Assembly: GCA_963974715.1 (NCBI GenBank)
Contig: CAXBDK010000002.1
Location: 124,001-188,000 of the forward strand
Source of the DNA: Sediminicola sp963974715
GTDB lineage: Bacteria > Bacteroidota > Bacteroidia > Flavobacteriales > Flavobacteriaceae
Reading direction: 5' to 3'
Length of the DNA stretch: 64,000 nt
The position numbers and the translations under genes were made by a program. Within the stretch, counting starts at the first letter, position 1. Each line of letters opens with the position of its first letter. Shown here piece after piece: positions 42,252 through 52,120 of this stretch. The notes below the pieces were generated by a model. The model saw only the letters and a program-made list of their open reading frames with translations, was not told the DNA's origin and did not search any database.

Positions 42252-45122
42252 ATGACCGCTTTTAAGACCCTTCATTCATTTTTCGTAACGCTTATCTTTC
42301 TGTTCGGGTTAATGGTCTGTTCGGGGCAGACCGGCAATGTACAAGGGGTGATTTCCGATAATAATGGAATTTATGTGCCAGGTGCCAATGTTATGATTCC
42401 AAGTATATCCAAGGGCGCCATCTCCGATTTTGATGGAAGGTTTTCCCTGGTGAACCTACCGGTGGGGACCTATGACCTGCAGATTTCCTACATAGGTTAT
42501 GCCGAAGTGAGCCAACCGGTGACAGTAACGGAAGGGACCACGACCAGGGTCACTATCGCAATGCAGGAGAAGAATTTTGAATTGCAGGAAGTGGAGGTAA
42601 GCGCTTATGGACTAAGTGGACAGGCGAAGGCACTCAACGCCCAAAAGAACAATATAAACATCACCAATGTAGTGTCCACGGACCAGATAGGAAAATTTCC
42701 GGATGCGAATATTGGGGATGCCGTAAAGCGGATCCCAGGGATAACCATGCAGGTAGATCAGGGGGAAGCAAGGAACATCATAGTTCGTGGGCTTTCGCCA
42801 CAGTTGAATTCGGTGACCCTGAACGGTAGCCGTATTCCCTCCGCAGAAGGGGACAACCGGAACATACAGATGGATCTTATCCCCTCCGATATGATCCAGA
42901 CCATAGAAGTGAACAAGGCGGTGACACCGGATATGGATGCCGATGCCTTGGGCGGTTCCATAAACTTGATAACCAAAACGGCCCCCCAAGGGTTCAGGTT
43001 ATCCACCACCTTGGGTTCCGGAGTAAATTTCATAACCGATAAACCCATTTATAATGGATCTTTCTTGGTGGGGGACCGTACCAAAAACGGAAAATTTGGA
43101 TGGATGGTCTCCGCGGCCATAAACGATAACGATTTTGGTTCCGACAACGTGGAAGCCGAATGGTCGGATTCCTTTGAATATAATACTGGCGAGGTCGATG
43201 GTGATGGTGAAAGCATTTTGGAAGAGGTAGAGGTGTTGCCCTATGCGGGAGTAAGTGAACAACGGACCTATTTGGTACAACGTGTCAGAAGAAGTTTTGC
43301 CGCTAATCTCGATTTCCAATTGGACGCAAACAACAATATTTTTCTGAAGAGCATGTACAATTGGAGGGACGATCGTGAAAATCGATTTGCCCTATCACAG
43401 GAAATTTTGGATGCGGAGGACATAGGAGCGGACGATTTTGCAATTGCAAATGGGTCGTTGATCCGGTTTCCGGTAGAGGTAAAAAGACAGACCAAGGGTG
43501 GTATCGCCGGGGGCAGGATCAAAAACAGACGTTTGGAGGACCAACGTATGCAAAACTATACCTTGGGTGGTGACCACTTGGTAGGGGCCGTAAAAATAGA
43601 TTGGATGGCCTCCTACGCAAAAGCCTCCGAAGAACGATTGAACGAACGTTATGCCGAATTTGAAAGCGAGTACGGCATTAATAATGATATCACCAATCCA
43701 AGATACCCTTTGTTCACAGCCGTAAATGTCTCTGATAGCGACGACCTGTCCAATTTTTCATATAATGGGATCACGGAGCAAAATGGGTATACCGAAGAGG
43801 AGGATATGAACTTTTTTGTAAATGTCGAGTTTCCGGTGGCACTTTTTGGTGCTGTGGACGGGAACATAAAAATGGGTGCCCGGGGCAGGTTTAAGGAAAA
43901 ACTGAGGGATAACGATTTTTTCGAATATGATCTGGAAGCATTGTATCCAACCTTGGCCGATGTGCCCGTTACCGATCAGACCGATCCCGACTTTTTGGCG
44001 GGAAGCCAGTATAAGGCCGGTTCCTATGCCGATAGAGCTTGGCTCGGAGGTCTTGAACTGGTGGATGGAGAGGATGTTCCCGATGAATATCTCAGGGAAA
44101 ATTTTGAAGTTTCCGAAGATGTATGGGCAGGGTACGCAATGGCCGATCAGAAGATTACCGATAAGTTGAACCTACTTTTGGGGATTCGATTGGAACATAC
44201 CAGTGTAAGCGCAACGGGAAACCAGATAGAGGAAGGTGAAACGGCAGTGGGAAAAATCACGGAGCAAACCAGTTATACCAATATACTGCCCGGATTACAC
44301 TTAAAATATGACCTCTCGGACCGTACGGTCCTTAGGTTTGCATGGACCAACACCCTGGCAAGGCCCAATTATGCCGATCTTACGCCCACATTGGATATTT
44401 CAAGGGAGGAAGGTGAAATTTTTCAGGGCAATCCAGACCTTGACCCAACAACATCCATGAACTTTGATGTAATGGCCGAACACTATTTTGAAAGCGTAGG
44501 CCTGCTTTCGGGAGGGCTTTTTTATAAGGGCATACAGGATTTTGTTTATAGGTTCATCAGTATCACGGACGACGAATCCTTTGGACCGGGAACGGACGGA
44601 TTTGAGCTTTCAAGACCTTTAAATGGAGACAAGGCATCCGTATTTGGGTTAGAGCTGGGTTTTCAACGGCAACTTGATTTTCTGCCGGGATTCGCGAAAA
44701 ACTTTAGTATCTATACCAATTATACCTACCTAAGCTCCACCGCCGATGGGATACGCAATGAGGATGGGGAGGAACGGACCGATCTTGACCTCCCCAATAC
44801 GGCCCCCAATATGTTCAATGGCTCCTTGGGGTATGCGGACAAACATTTCAGCGCAAGGTTGTCCGCCAATTTTTCGGACTCCTATATAGATGAGATCGGA
44901 AGTGAAAGTTTTTTTGACCGGTATTACGATACCCAGTTCTTTCTAGATTTTAATGCCAGTTATGCCATTACCAACAATCTCCGGATCTACGCCGATCTCA
45001 ATAATATTACCAATCAGCCTTTGCGCTTTTATCAGGGTATTTCCGAACGTACCCAGCAGGTGGAATTTTACGATAGAAGACTAACGGTCGGGATTAAATA
45101 CGACCTCTTCAAAAAACCATGA
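42252..45122 (+). CDS. TonB-dependent receptor of the phytase locus
   Basis: The 956-residue receptor has a signal peptide (LMVCSGQ), a carboxypeptidase-regulatory domain (GNVQGVISDNNGIYVPGANVMI, residues 27-105), a plug (DAVKRIPGITMQVDQGEARNIIVRGLSPQLNSVTLNG; SLGGSINLITKT-like ALGGSINLITKTAP near 235) and a barrel ending in RLTVGIKYDLFKKP. The plug style is that of the large TonB receptors grouped with Caulobacter-type sequences. It is 46 bases before the phytase gene, so uptake of a phosphorylated inositol or phosphate-containing ligand is inferred, not shown. Confidence 0.9.
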   Translation: MTAFKTLHSFFVTLIFLFGLMVCSGQTGNVQGVISDNNGIYVPGANVMIPSISKGAISDFDGRFSLVNLPVGTYDLQISYIGYAEVSQPVTVTEGTTTRVTIAMQEKNFELQEVEVSAYGLSGQAKALNAQKNNINITNVVSTDQIGKFPDANIGDAVKRIPGITMQVDQGEARNIIVRGLSPQLNSVTLNGSRIPSAEGDNRNIQMDLIPSDMIQTIEVNKAVTPDMDADALGGSINLITKTAPQGFRLSTTLGSGVNFITDKPIYNGSFLVGDRTKNGKFGWMVSAAINDNDFGSDNVEAEWSDSFEYNTGEVDGDGESILEEVEVLPYAGVSEQRTYLVQRVRRSFAANLDFQLDANNNIFLKSMYNWRDDRENRFALSQEILDAEDIGADDFAIANGSLIRFPVEVKRQTKGGIAGGRIKNRRLEDQRMQNYTLGGDHLVGAVKIDWMASYAKASEERLNERYAEFESEYGINNDITNPRYPLFTAVNVSDSDDLSNFSYNGITEQNGYTEEEDMNFFVNVEFPVALFGAVDGNIKMGARGRFKEKLRDNDFFEYDLEALYPTLADVPVTDQTDPDFLAGSQYKAGSYADRAWLGGLELVDGEDVPDEYLRENFEVSEDVWAGYAMADQKITDKLNLLLGIRLEHTSVSATGNQIEEGETAVGKITEQTSYTNILPGLHLKYDLSDRTVLRFAWTNTLARPNYADLTPTLDISREEGEIFQGNPDLDPTTSMNFDVMAEHYFESVGLLSGGLFYKGIQDFVYRFISITDDESFGPGTDGFELSRPLNGDKASVFGLELGFQRQLDFLPGFAKNFSIYTNYTYLSSTADGIRNEDGEERTDLDLPNTAPNMFNGSLGYADKHFSARLSANFSDSYIDEIGSESFFDRYYDTQFFLDFNASYAITNNLRIYADLNNITNQPLRFYQGISERTQQVEFYDRRLTVGIKYDLFKKP

Positions 45123-45167
45123 TATTCCATACCTTATAACGGCCCCAAGGGCCCCAAAAATAAACTT

Positions 45168-46187
45168 ATGAAAAACCTGATATACATAGGCCTTCCCCTA
45201 TTGATCCTCATTGGTTGTGCCGATGATAAACTGCCCGTGGTCCCTCCCGACATCATTTCGGATCATACCCTGAACGATACGGATGATCCGGCAATATGGA
45301 TAAACCCCCAAAATTCTGCCGAAAGTATAGTATTCGGTACGGACAAGGAGACCAATGGGGCCATTTATGCCTTTGGTCTGGATGGTAAGATAATCGCCGA
45401 TAAGACCCTTAGGGACATGCAACGCCCCAACAATGTGGATGTGGGGTACGGGTTGCGGATAAATGATTCCCTGACGACCGACTTTCTGGTGTTTACAGAA
45501 AGGGAGCGGCAACAGATCAGGGTCTTTTCGGTGCCCGATATGAAGGCACTTGACGGGGGCGGGATACCTGTTTTTACCGATGTGGAGAGTATTGAATTTA
45601 AGCTGCCCATGGGTATTGCCATTCACAGATCTGCCAAAGACGGCAGTTTATATGTCATCGTAGGAAGAAAGACAGGGCCGCTAAAGGAATACCTGTACCA
45701 ATATAGATTGGAAATGGACTCCCTACAACAGCTAAATGCCCAATTGGTCCGTAAGTTTGGCAATTTTAGTGGAAAAAAGGAAATAGAGGCCATTGCGGTG
45801 GACGATGAACTGGGGTTCGTTTATTTTTCGGATGAGCAGCACTGCATCAGGAAATATTATGCCGACCCTTCGTTGGGCAATGAAGAACTGGACTGTTTTG
45901 GTGGGGAACAATTTTTGGGCGACATCGAAGGGATCGCTATAGCCGACTTCGGGAATGGAACGGGATTTTTAATAGTCTCCGACCAACAAAGGGGCCAGTT
46001 CAATATTTTCGACCGTAAAAGCAACCGCTATATAAAGGCTGTCAATTTGGGGACCCTTGAGACCGATGGTTGCGAAGTGGTTACCGTACCCTTGAACAAT
46101 ACCTTTAAAAATGGGCTTTTTGTGGCCATGAACGACCAGAAAAACTTTTATTTCTATGATTTAAAAAAATTAGGTTTGGAACCATAA
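45168..46187 (+). CDS. Beta-propeller phytase lipoprotein
   Basis: The 339-residue protein has a lipoprotein signal with lipobox LIGC (Cys 17), then the calcium-binding DDPAIWINPQNSAESIVFGTDKETNGAIYAF pattern of beta-propeller phytases (PF02333 type, 3-phytase-like), RPNNVDVGYG near 83 and later blade motifs DDELGFVYFSDEQHCIRKYY and IEGIAIADFGNGTGFLIVSDQQRGQFNIF. The propeller (about 300 residues) is complete. It would release phosphate from phytate at the cell surface. It follows the TonB receptor by 45 bases. Confidence 0.9.
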   Translation: MKNLIYIGLPLLILIGCADDKLPVVPPDIISDHTLNDTDDPAIWINPQNSAESIVFGTDKETNGAIYAFGLDGKIIADKTLRDMQRPNNVDVGYGLRINDSLTTDFLVFTERERQQIRVFSVPDMKALDGGGIPVFTDVESIEFKLPMGIAIHRSAKDGSLYVIVGRKTGPLKEYLYQYRLEMDSLQQLNAQLVRKFGNFSGKKEIEAIAVDDELGFVYFSDEQHCIRKYYADPSLGNEELDCFGGEQFLGDIEGIAIADFGNGTGFLIVSDQQRGQFNIFDRKSNRYIKAVNLGTLETDGCEVVTVPLNNTFKNGLFVAMNDQKNFYFYDLKKLGLEP

Positions 46188-46237
46188 CGCCAAGGAGCTG
46201 GGCTTTGATATAACAAATAGATGATATGCTGCTTAAT

Positions 46238-46270
46238 GGGGCATAATTTCCTTTCTTTGGAAAGATGCCC
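46238..46270 (+). repeat. Two-part hairpin after the phytase gene
   Basis: GGGCAT / ATGCCC (outer) and TTTCC / GGAAA (inner) make a long stem 51 bases after the phytase stop. There is no T-run after it, so it is a possible attenuator or processing site rather than a clear terminator. Confidence 0.35.
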
Positions 46271-46379
46271 ACATTATTTGTAAGGTTCGCATCACTATAG
46301 CGGTATTTGACAAATATTAGTAGGAAAAATATCAGCATTATTGTAATATTAAGCCAATTATACAACCAAACCTTAAAGA

Positions 46380-49067
46380 TTGAAATTATTCCGCTTCCTG
46401 CTACTGCCCTTGTTTCTCCTTATGGCTTATGGGACCAAAGCCCAATGTGATTCGGAAGGGATTCTCTCCTTAACGATCTGTGATATGACGACCATAGACG
46501 GGAATGGTGATACCGTACCCGATGGCATCATCAACCTTTATGATGAATATTTTAATGAAACCGGAGAGGTCTTGGATCCGGGAACGTGGTTCGATCCCAA
46601 TTTCGACTTTGTGTTGGACACCGCAACAGGGGACCTTAATTTATGGGGCCTTGGAAATGCCTCCGAAGCGGGGGATGATTATACCTATCTCTTATACCGT
46701 GCGGGTTGTACGGATCCCATACTTACCCTGAACATTATTTTGGGACCTTTCTCTGGATTGGCATTGCCGGCAACCGGGCCCAATTCGGTAAATGCGCAGG
46801 TATGTAATACCGGTGATCCATGTGTGGACATGGAGGGCTATGATCTGTTCGAGGCCCTACAGACCACCCCCAGTCCACACCTTAATGGAACTTGGGTATA
46901 CGAGGGCAGCAGTCCCAATTTCGTGCAAATTATTGGCTCTGAACTTTTCGTGGATATCCCGTACCAAGCTGGGGTGGGCCTTATAGAGGAAACCTTTCAG
47001 CTTACGTATGTAGTTCCCGGAACCTCGGACTGTATTCCCGAACAAAGGACCAATGTGAATATTTCAGTGGTAAGGAGGCCTTCCTCAGGGGAGTCCCAAC
47101 CTACACGGATCTGCGAACAGGATGTAATTGACGGGCTTTACGATGCCGATATACAACTATCAAACGATATGTATCTGCTCGGCGAAGATCTGGAGGGAAC
47201 TTGGTCCGGGGGAACCGGGACGGGGACCCAAATAACGTCGCCTTCCGATAATACCGTTAACTTCAAGGCCCTTTATGATGGCCTTATGGCCAATAACCCA
47301 CGATTTGGATATGCGATTTTTAACTTTCGTTACTCCGTAAAAAAAAGATCGGGGGTCTGTTTTGATTCGGAGACCGATATCCCATTTATACTTTTTGAAG
47401 CGTTACGGCCATTTGAACAGGAGGAAGACCTTGTTATCTGTAAAGACGGTACGGAACCCTCTTCCGTAAATATGATGCAGGAACTGTTGTTTACCACGGA
47501 GAACGGGGTTACCTATACCTATTTACCAGGGGATGCCGCAGAATGGGAATTTGTATCGGGGCCCGGGCAGCCCGATTTTACCCCCGAGGGAGTCCTATCC
47601 ATCTCTGATTTAGATCCCGGAACCTATATATTCAACTATACTGTCTCGCCCAGTATAAATTGTAATGGCAACTGCCCTTCCATTCCTTACCTATCCAACG
47701 CATGTCCCTCAAATTTTGGCAGTACCAGTCCCTGCGCCCCCGAAATGGCCGAAGTACGGATACTTATTACGGAACCTTTGTACGCGGGGGAGGATACCGA
47801 TGAAACGGAAATTTGTTACGATGGTACGGCTGTAGACCTTATTTCCCTTTTGGAAACCAATGGCACTCCGGTCTATAGGGGAAATAGCGGAATTTGGACG
47901 GATGGGGGCGGAACTACGGTCCCTAACGAATTTGCACCAACCACGGTCGAGGGACAGCAGACGTTCAATTTGACCTACACCACCACAAATGGCTCCTGTA
48001 CCGATGAAGCGAGCCTGGAACTGACACTCTATGAAGAATACCTATCCGGGGTGGGCAGTTCCTTGGAAATCTGTAGTGATACGATTCCATTCGATCTTTT
48101 TGATCTTTTGACGGGCGCCAAGAACGGGAATGGAACATGGAGCGGCCCCAATGGATATACATCCACCTTTTTGGGCAATTTTGATCCCGCTACGGAGGTT
48201 TCCGGGGAGTATGTCTATACCGTGCCTTCCAATGGCCCTTGTCCCCAGTCCCAATCTGTCATAACGGTATCGGTAGATCCAAGGCCCAATGCGGGTCCCG
48301 ATCTTCAGCTGATTGTCTGCCGGTCCGAGACGGCTCTTGATCTTTATGGCATTTTGGGAGAGACCACCGATTCAGATGGTGTTTTTACCGATCTCGGGAC
48401 CAACTTAACGGTATCACAAGGCATACTGGACCTATTGGATATAGAAGGTACTACCATACAGCTAGAATATCGTGTGGACAGAAATGATAGGTGTGCCATG
48501 GACTTGGCAACCATTAACTTGCAACTTACGGAAGTTCCGGTACCCGAGGCGGCCGACCAGAATTTTTGTATTCTGGAGGGAGCAAGCTTGGAGGATGTAG
48601 TGGTGCGGTCGGACCTTGGATACCAATGGTATGCCTCCCCCAATTCGGATACGGCCTTGCCCGTGGAAACGGTACTGCAGGGCACCACCTATTATGTGGC
48701 GGCAGTGGACGCAAACGGATGCCAATCCGAACGGGTTCCCGTTGCCATTACGGTGTACAATATTGGGGAAGTCAATTCGTGCAGGCCGGATCTTCCCGAG
48801 GGGGTATCGCCCAATGGGGATGGACAAAACGACATCTTGGACCTGGGAGATCTTGAAAACGCGTTCCCCTCCTTTCAGCTGTCCATCTATAACAGATATG
48901 GGACTATGGTGTACAAAGGAAAATCGGGCACCCCTTACTTTTCGGGCCTTTCCAACGTGTCCCCAAGTTTGGGCAACGACCTGCCGGCAGGGGTTTATTT
49001 CTATGTTTTTGAACCCAATGACGATATTAATGGCCCGTTCCAAGATTCCTTTTATTTGAGTAAATAG
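46380..49067 (+). CDS. Large exported repeat protein with T9SS type-B C-terminal domain
   Basis: The 895-residue surface protein has a signal peptide (LMAYGTKAQ), about six Cys-containing modules of roughly 100 residues that start with patterns such as ICEQD, VICKDGTEP, EICYDGTAVDLISLLE, EICSDTIPFDLFDLLTG and IVCRSETALDL, and a C-terminal gliding-motility-type sorting domain PEGVSPNGDGQNDILDLGDLENAFPSFQLSIYNRYG near 815 ending DSFYLSK. The latter is the type-B T9SS signal used by SprB. It is likely an adhesin. The start is TTG at 46380. The SprF-like gene follows after 3 bases. Confidence 0.88.
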   Translation: MKLFRFLLLPLFLLMAYGTKAQCDSEGILSLTICDMTTIDGNGDTVPDGIINLYDEYFNETGEVLDPGTWFDPNFDFVLDTATGDLNLWGLGNASEAGDDYTYLLYRAGCTDPILTLNIILGPFSGLALPATGPNSVNAQVCNTGDPCVDMEGYDLFEALQTTPSPHLNGTWVYEGSSPNFVQIIGSELFVDIPYQAGVGLIEETFQLTYVVPGTSDCIPEQRTNVNISVVRRPSSGESQPTRICEQDVIDGLYDADIQLSNDMYLLGEDLEGTWSGGTGTGTQITSPSDNTVNFKALYDGLMANNPRFGYAIFNFRYSVKKRSGVCFDSETDIPFILFEALRPFEQEEDLVICKDGTEPSSVNMMQELLFTTENGVTYTYLPGDAAEWEFVSGPGQPDFTPEGVLSISDLDPGTYIFNYTVSPSINCNGNCPSIPYLSNACPSNFGSTSPCAPEMAEVRILITEPLYAGEDTDETEICYDGTAVDLISLLETNGTPVYRGNSGIWTDGGGTTVPNEFAPTTVEGQQTFNLTYTTTNGSCTDEASLELTLYEEYLSGVGSSLEICSDTIPFDLFDLLTGAKNGNGTWSGPNGYTSTFLGNFDPATEVSGEYVYTVPSNGPCPQSQSVITVSVDPRPNAGPDLQLIVCRSETALDLYGILGETTDSDGVFTDLGTNLTVSQGILDLLDIEGTTIQLEYRVDRNDRCAMDLATINLQLTEVPVPEAADQNFCILEGASLEDVVVRSDLGYQWYASPNSDTALPVETVLQGTTYYVAAVDANGCQSERVPVAITVYNIGEVNSCRPDLPEGVSPNGDGQNDILDLGDLENAFPSFQLSIYNRYGTMVYKGKSGTPYFSGLSNVSPSLGNDLPAGVYFYVFEPNDDINGPFQDSFYLSK

Positions 49068-49070
49068 CCC

Positions 49071-49973
49071 ATGAAATCATATTTGTACATATTAATTCTT
49101 TTGACCGTTTACAGTGCATTGGGGCAACAGGAAGCCCAATATTCGCAGTATATGTACAATATGAACATCGTGAATCCGGCGTATGTGACAAACACCCCGG
49201 GCATTATATATTTTGGAAGTCTCTATCGTACCCAATGGACCGGTTTGGAAGGCGGCCCAAAAACAGGGAACGTTTTTGTAAAGGTACCCACCAACCAGCG
49301 TACCGAAGTGAGCTTTAACTATGTAAACGATCGGATTGGCGACGTTCTTGAGGAAAATAGTTTTAATATGGATTATGCCTATATCCTACAGTTGTCGGCA
49401 AACGTTAAATTGTCCTTGGGGCTAAAGGCAGGGCTCAGCAATTTAGCGTTCGACTTTTCCCGTACCAATGTAAACCAAGACCCCAGTTTTCAGAACAGTA
49501 ACAGCACCCTGTTCAATATGGGGGCAGGGGCATTTTTATTTACCGACAGATTTTATGTGGGTATCTCCTCCCCCAATTTTATGCCGGCAGATATCGACAG
49601 CGCTGACGAAAACCTCTACGAGCACAGTACACAGATGTACGCTATGGCAGGGTACGTATACGATTTGGGCCCGTCCGTTAAATTGAAGCCATCCACTGTC
49701 CTAAAACAGTCCATTGGCGCTCCGCTGACATTCGATGTATCCCTAAACGCACTTTTTTATGATCGCTTTGAAATTGGGGCCTCCTATAGGTACCAGGATG
49801 CCATGGCATTTCTGGCAGCCGTTGATGTGGCCCATAATTTAAGGATCGGATATGCCTATGACCATACCACCAGTAAATTGAACGATTTTAACAACGGTAC
49901 GCACGAAATCATATTGTTGTACAATTTCGACTTTTTAAAACCTAAAAAATATACCTCTCCAAGGTTCTTTTGA
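49071..49973 (+). CDS. PorP/SprF-family T9SS outer-membrane protein
   Basis: The 300-residue protein has a signal peptide (YSALGQQEAQ) and the PorP/SprF pattern YSQYMYNMNIVNPAYVTNTPGIIYFGSLYRTQWTGLEGGPKTG near residues 25-65, then alternating beta strands to the C-terminus. SprF-type proteins are needed to secrete or attach the type-B cargo encoded next door. It is 3 bases after the cargo gene and overlaps the OmpA-protein region. Confidence 0.92.
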   Translation: MKSYLYILILLTVYSALGQQEAQYSQYMYNMNIVNPAYVTNTPGIIYFGSLYRTQWTGLEGGPKTGNVFVKVPTNQRTEVSFNYVNDRIGDVLEENSFNMDYAYILQLSANVKLSLGLKAGLSNLAFDFSRTNVNQDPSFQNSNSTLFNMGAGAFLFTDRFYVGISSPNFMPADIDSADENLYEHSTQMYAMAGYVYDLGPSVKLKPSTVLKQSIGAPLTFDVSLNALFYDRFEIGASYRYQDAMAFLAAVDVAHNLRIGYAYDHTTSKLNDFNNGTHEIILLYNFDFLKPKKYTSPRFF

Positions 49974-49975
49974 TT

Positions 49976-52039
49976 ATGCCAAAAAGACTTCCGACCATCG
50001 TCTTGTTGTTGCTTCTCCAAATTGGATTTGGACAGGTGAAAAGGGCAGACCGCTTTTTTGAGAGCGGGGACTATATAAATGCCGCTGCTGTGTACCAGAC
50101 CGTATGGGAGCGCGACAAGAGTAAATTTGTTCTTGAGAAATTGGCGGAATGTTATTATAATACCTATCAGTACAAGGAAGCGATAAACGCTCTTTCACTA
50201 TTGGTGAACGGAAGGTTCAAGGAGGCGGACAAATATTACGACAACAAGTACAACTTTATGCATTACCAGTTTCTGTCGGCGGTGGGCGATTATGAGAAGG
50301 CCATTGACTATCTGGTACTGTTCAAGAACAACAGGGGAATAAAACCTCCGCGGAAAGAAGAGGCTAAGGATGAAGTGGAGACCTTTCGCCTAAAACGGGC
50401 AGATTATGAGGTGGATAAGGTCGGGTTTAATTCGGAAGCGGCCGATTTTGCCGCGCTGTTGCATAGGGATACCATCTATTTCTCTTCGGATAGGGGCGGT
50501 GCCAAGGGCCAGAAATACAACTGGACCCATAGACCGTTCCTTGATCTGTACCAAGTGGCCGTAAAAAAGGAAAAAGAGGGGCAACAGCTTCCAAAGTCGC
50601 TTTCCCAAACCCTCAACTCCAGATTTCATGAAGGCTCTTTCTGTTTCTCGGAAGACGGAAATACCCTCTATCTTTCCAGGAGCAATATAGAAGAAGGCAA
50701 AGAGGTGCTGGATGCGGATAGGAACAATAACGTCCAATTGTACGTGGCCCATAAAAAAAATGGAAAGTGGGGGGAACCTGTTAAACTGCCCTTCAATTCC
50801 GATGAGTATTCCTTTGAGCACCCGGCTTTGTCCCCAGATGGGAAACGCCTGTATTTTTCCTCCAATATTTTGGGGAGCGTTGGCAGTTATGACCTCTATT
50901 ATGTCACGGTGAACGACAATGGAACGTATGGCACCCTTAAAAATTTGAGTTATATCATCAATACCGAAAATAGGGAGCAGTTTCCGTACATTTCCCCGGA
51001 GGGGCATCTGTTTTTTGCGTCCAATGGACATTTGGGCCTTGGTATGTTGGATATTTTCGTTTCCGAGTGGGTGGATGGCAAATTTACAAAACCCATTAAC
51101 TTGGGAGCTCCCATCAACTCCAGATACGATGACTTTAGCCTGCGGTACAACGATGCCGAAACAGGTTTTTTTGCATCAAATCGGGAGCGGGCAAATGATG
51201 ACATTTACGAGTTTACACAAATAGGGGAAATTTTTATAAGGGAGTATATAAACCAGTTCGAGGTGTTGGAATTGGGCACCGATAAATATGTTCCCAATGC
51301 GGAGGTCGACCTCTTCCTAAAGGATTCCCTGATATACCAAAATACCTTGGATACTTTGGCAAGGTTCACCAATACCTTATTGCCGGGAAGCTATAGGTTT
51401 ACCGCCAAGGCTGCAGGATATAAAGATGGGATCACCGTAGTGGAAGTGGTGGAGCGGAACAACCAAAAACACCTACTGTACCTTTCCAAAATAAAAGAGG
51501 AAAGGCCGCTAAAGGACAGCGTTTCCCCAGTGGCCAATGAGCTGAAAAAACCCGAGGTGGAAAGGAAGTCGACAAGGGAACAGATCGACGATATCATAAA
51601 GAACAAACCGGAGGCTTCCCAAGCGGTGATCAACCAGTTATTGGCAGATAAGGATCCGCCAAAGATATATGTTAAGGATGATAAGCTCTATTTTGATATG
51701 CCGCCCATCTATTTTGATTTTGATCGCTGGGAAATTAGGGACGATTCCAAAAGGATATTGGACCAACTGGCAGCGAAATTGACAAAATACCCAAGTATCT
51801 ATATAAAGATCAGCTCCCATACGGACAATAGGGGAACCGATATCTACAATCAGGTGCTGTCCGAAAAAAGGGCAGAATCTACCCGTAATTATTTGGCCCT
51901 AAAAGGATATGTAAATGCTCGGAGGCTAAGTTTTAAGGGATACGGGGAATCCGTCCCCTTGATAAAATGCGATCAGAACTGCAAGGAAGAGGAGCATCAA
52001 TTGAACCGAAGAAGCGAGTTTGAGATAATTAAGTATTGA
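49976..52039 (+). CDS. OmpA-family protein with TPR, PD40 and peptidoglycan-binding domains
   Basis: The 687-residue protein has a signal peptide (LLLLLQIGFGQ), TPR-like repeats at the N-terminus (GDYINAAAVYQTVWERDKS, YKEAINALSLL), WD40-like PD40 propeller repeats (about residues 170-390: HEGSFCFSEDGNTLYLSRSNI, FEHPALSPDGKRLYFSSNI), a carboxypeptidase-regulatory-like beta domain and a C-terminal OmpA domain YFDFDRWEIRDDSKRILDQLAAKL near 575. This is the third member of the usual type-B trio, anchoring the complex to peptidoglycan (PorE-like). A TTG at 49970 overlaps the previous stop, but ATG 49976 is the better start. Confidence 0.88.
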   Translation: MPKRLPTIVLLLLLQIGFGQVKRADRFFESGDYINAAAVYQTVWERDKSKFVLEKLAECYYNTYQYKEAINALSLLVNGRFKEADKYYDNKYNFMHYQFLSAVGDYEKAIDYLVLFKNNRGIKPPRKEEAKDEVETFRLKRADYEVDKVGFNSEAADFAALLHRDTIYFSSDRGGAKGQKYNWTHRPFLDLYQVAVKKEKEGQQLPKSLSQTLNSRFHEGSFCFSEDGNTLYLSRSNIEEGKEVLDADRNNNVQLYVAHKKNGKWGEPVKLPFNSDEYSFEHPALSPDGKRLYFSSNILGSVGSYDLYYVTVNDNGTYGTLKNLSYIINTENREQFPYISPEGHLFFASNGHLGLGMLDIFVSEWVDGKFTKPINLGAPINSRYDDFSLRYNDAETGFFASNRERANDDIYEFTQIGEIFIREYINQFEVLELGTDKYVPNAEVDLFLKDSLIYQNTLDTLARFTNTLLPGSYRFTAKAAGYKDGITVVEVVERNNQKHLLYLSKIKEERPLKDSVSPVANELKKPEVERKSTREQIDDIIKNKPEASQAVINQLLADKDPPKIYVKDDKLYFDMPPIYFDFDRWEIRDDSKRILDQLAAKLTKYPSIYIKISSHTDNRGTDIYNQVLSEKRAESTRNYLALKGYVNARRLSFKGYGESVPLIKCDQNCKEEEHQLNRRSEFEIIKY

Positions 52040-52120
52040 TTTGCGTCCATTTTTTTGGTCCCAACAATTTTCTGTACATGGTTTTTCCTTATATTTAGGA
52101 TATAATCTAAATCCTAAATT

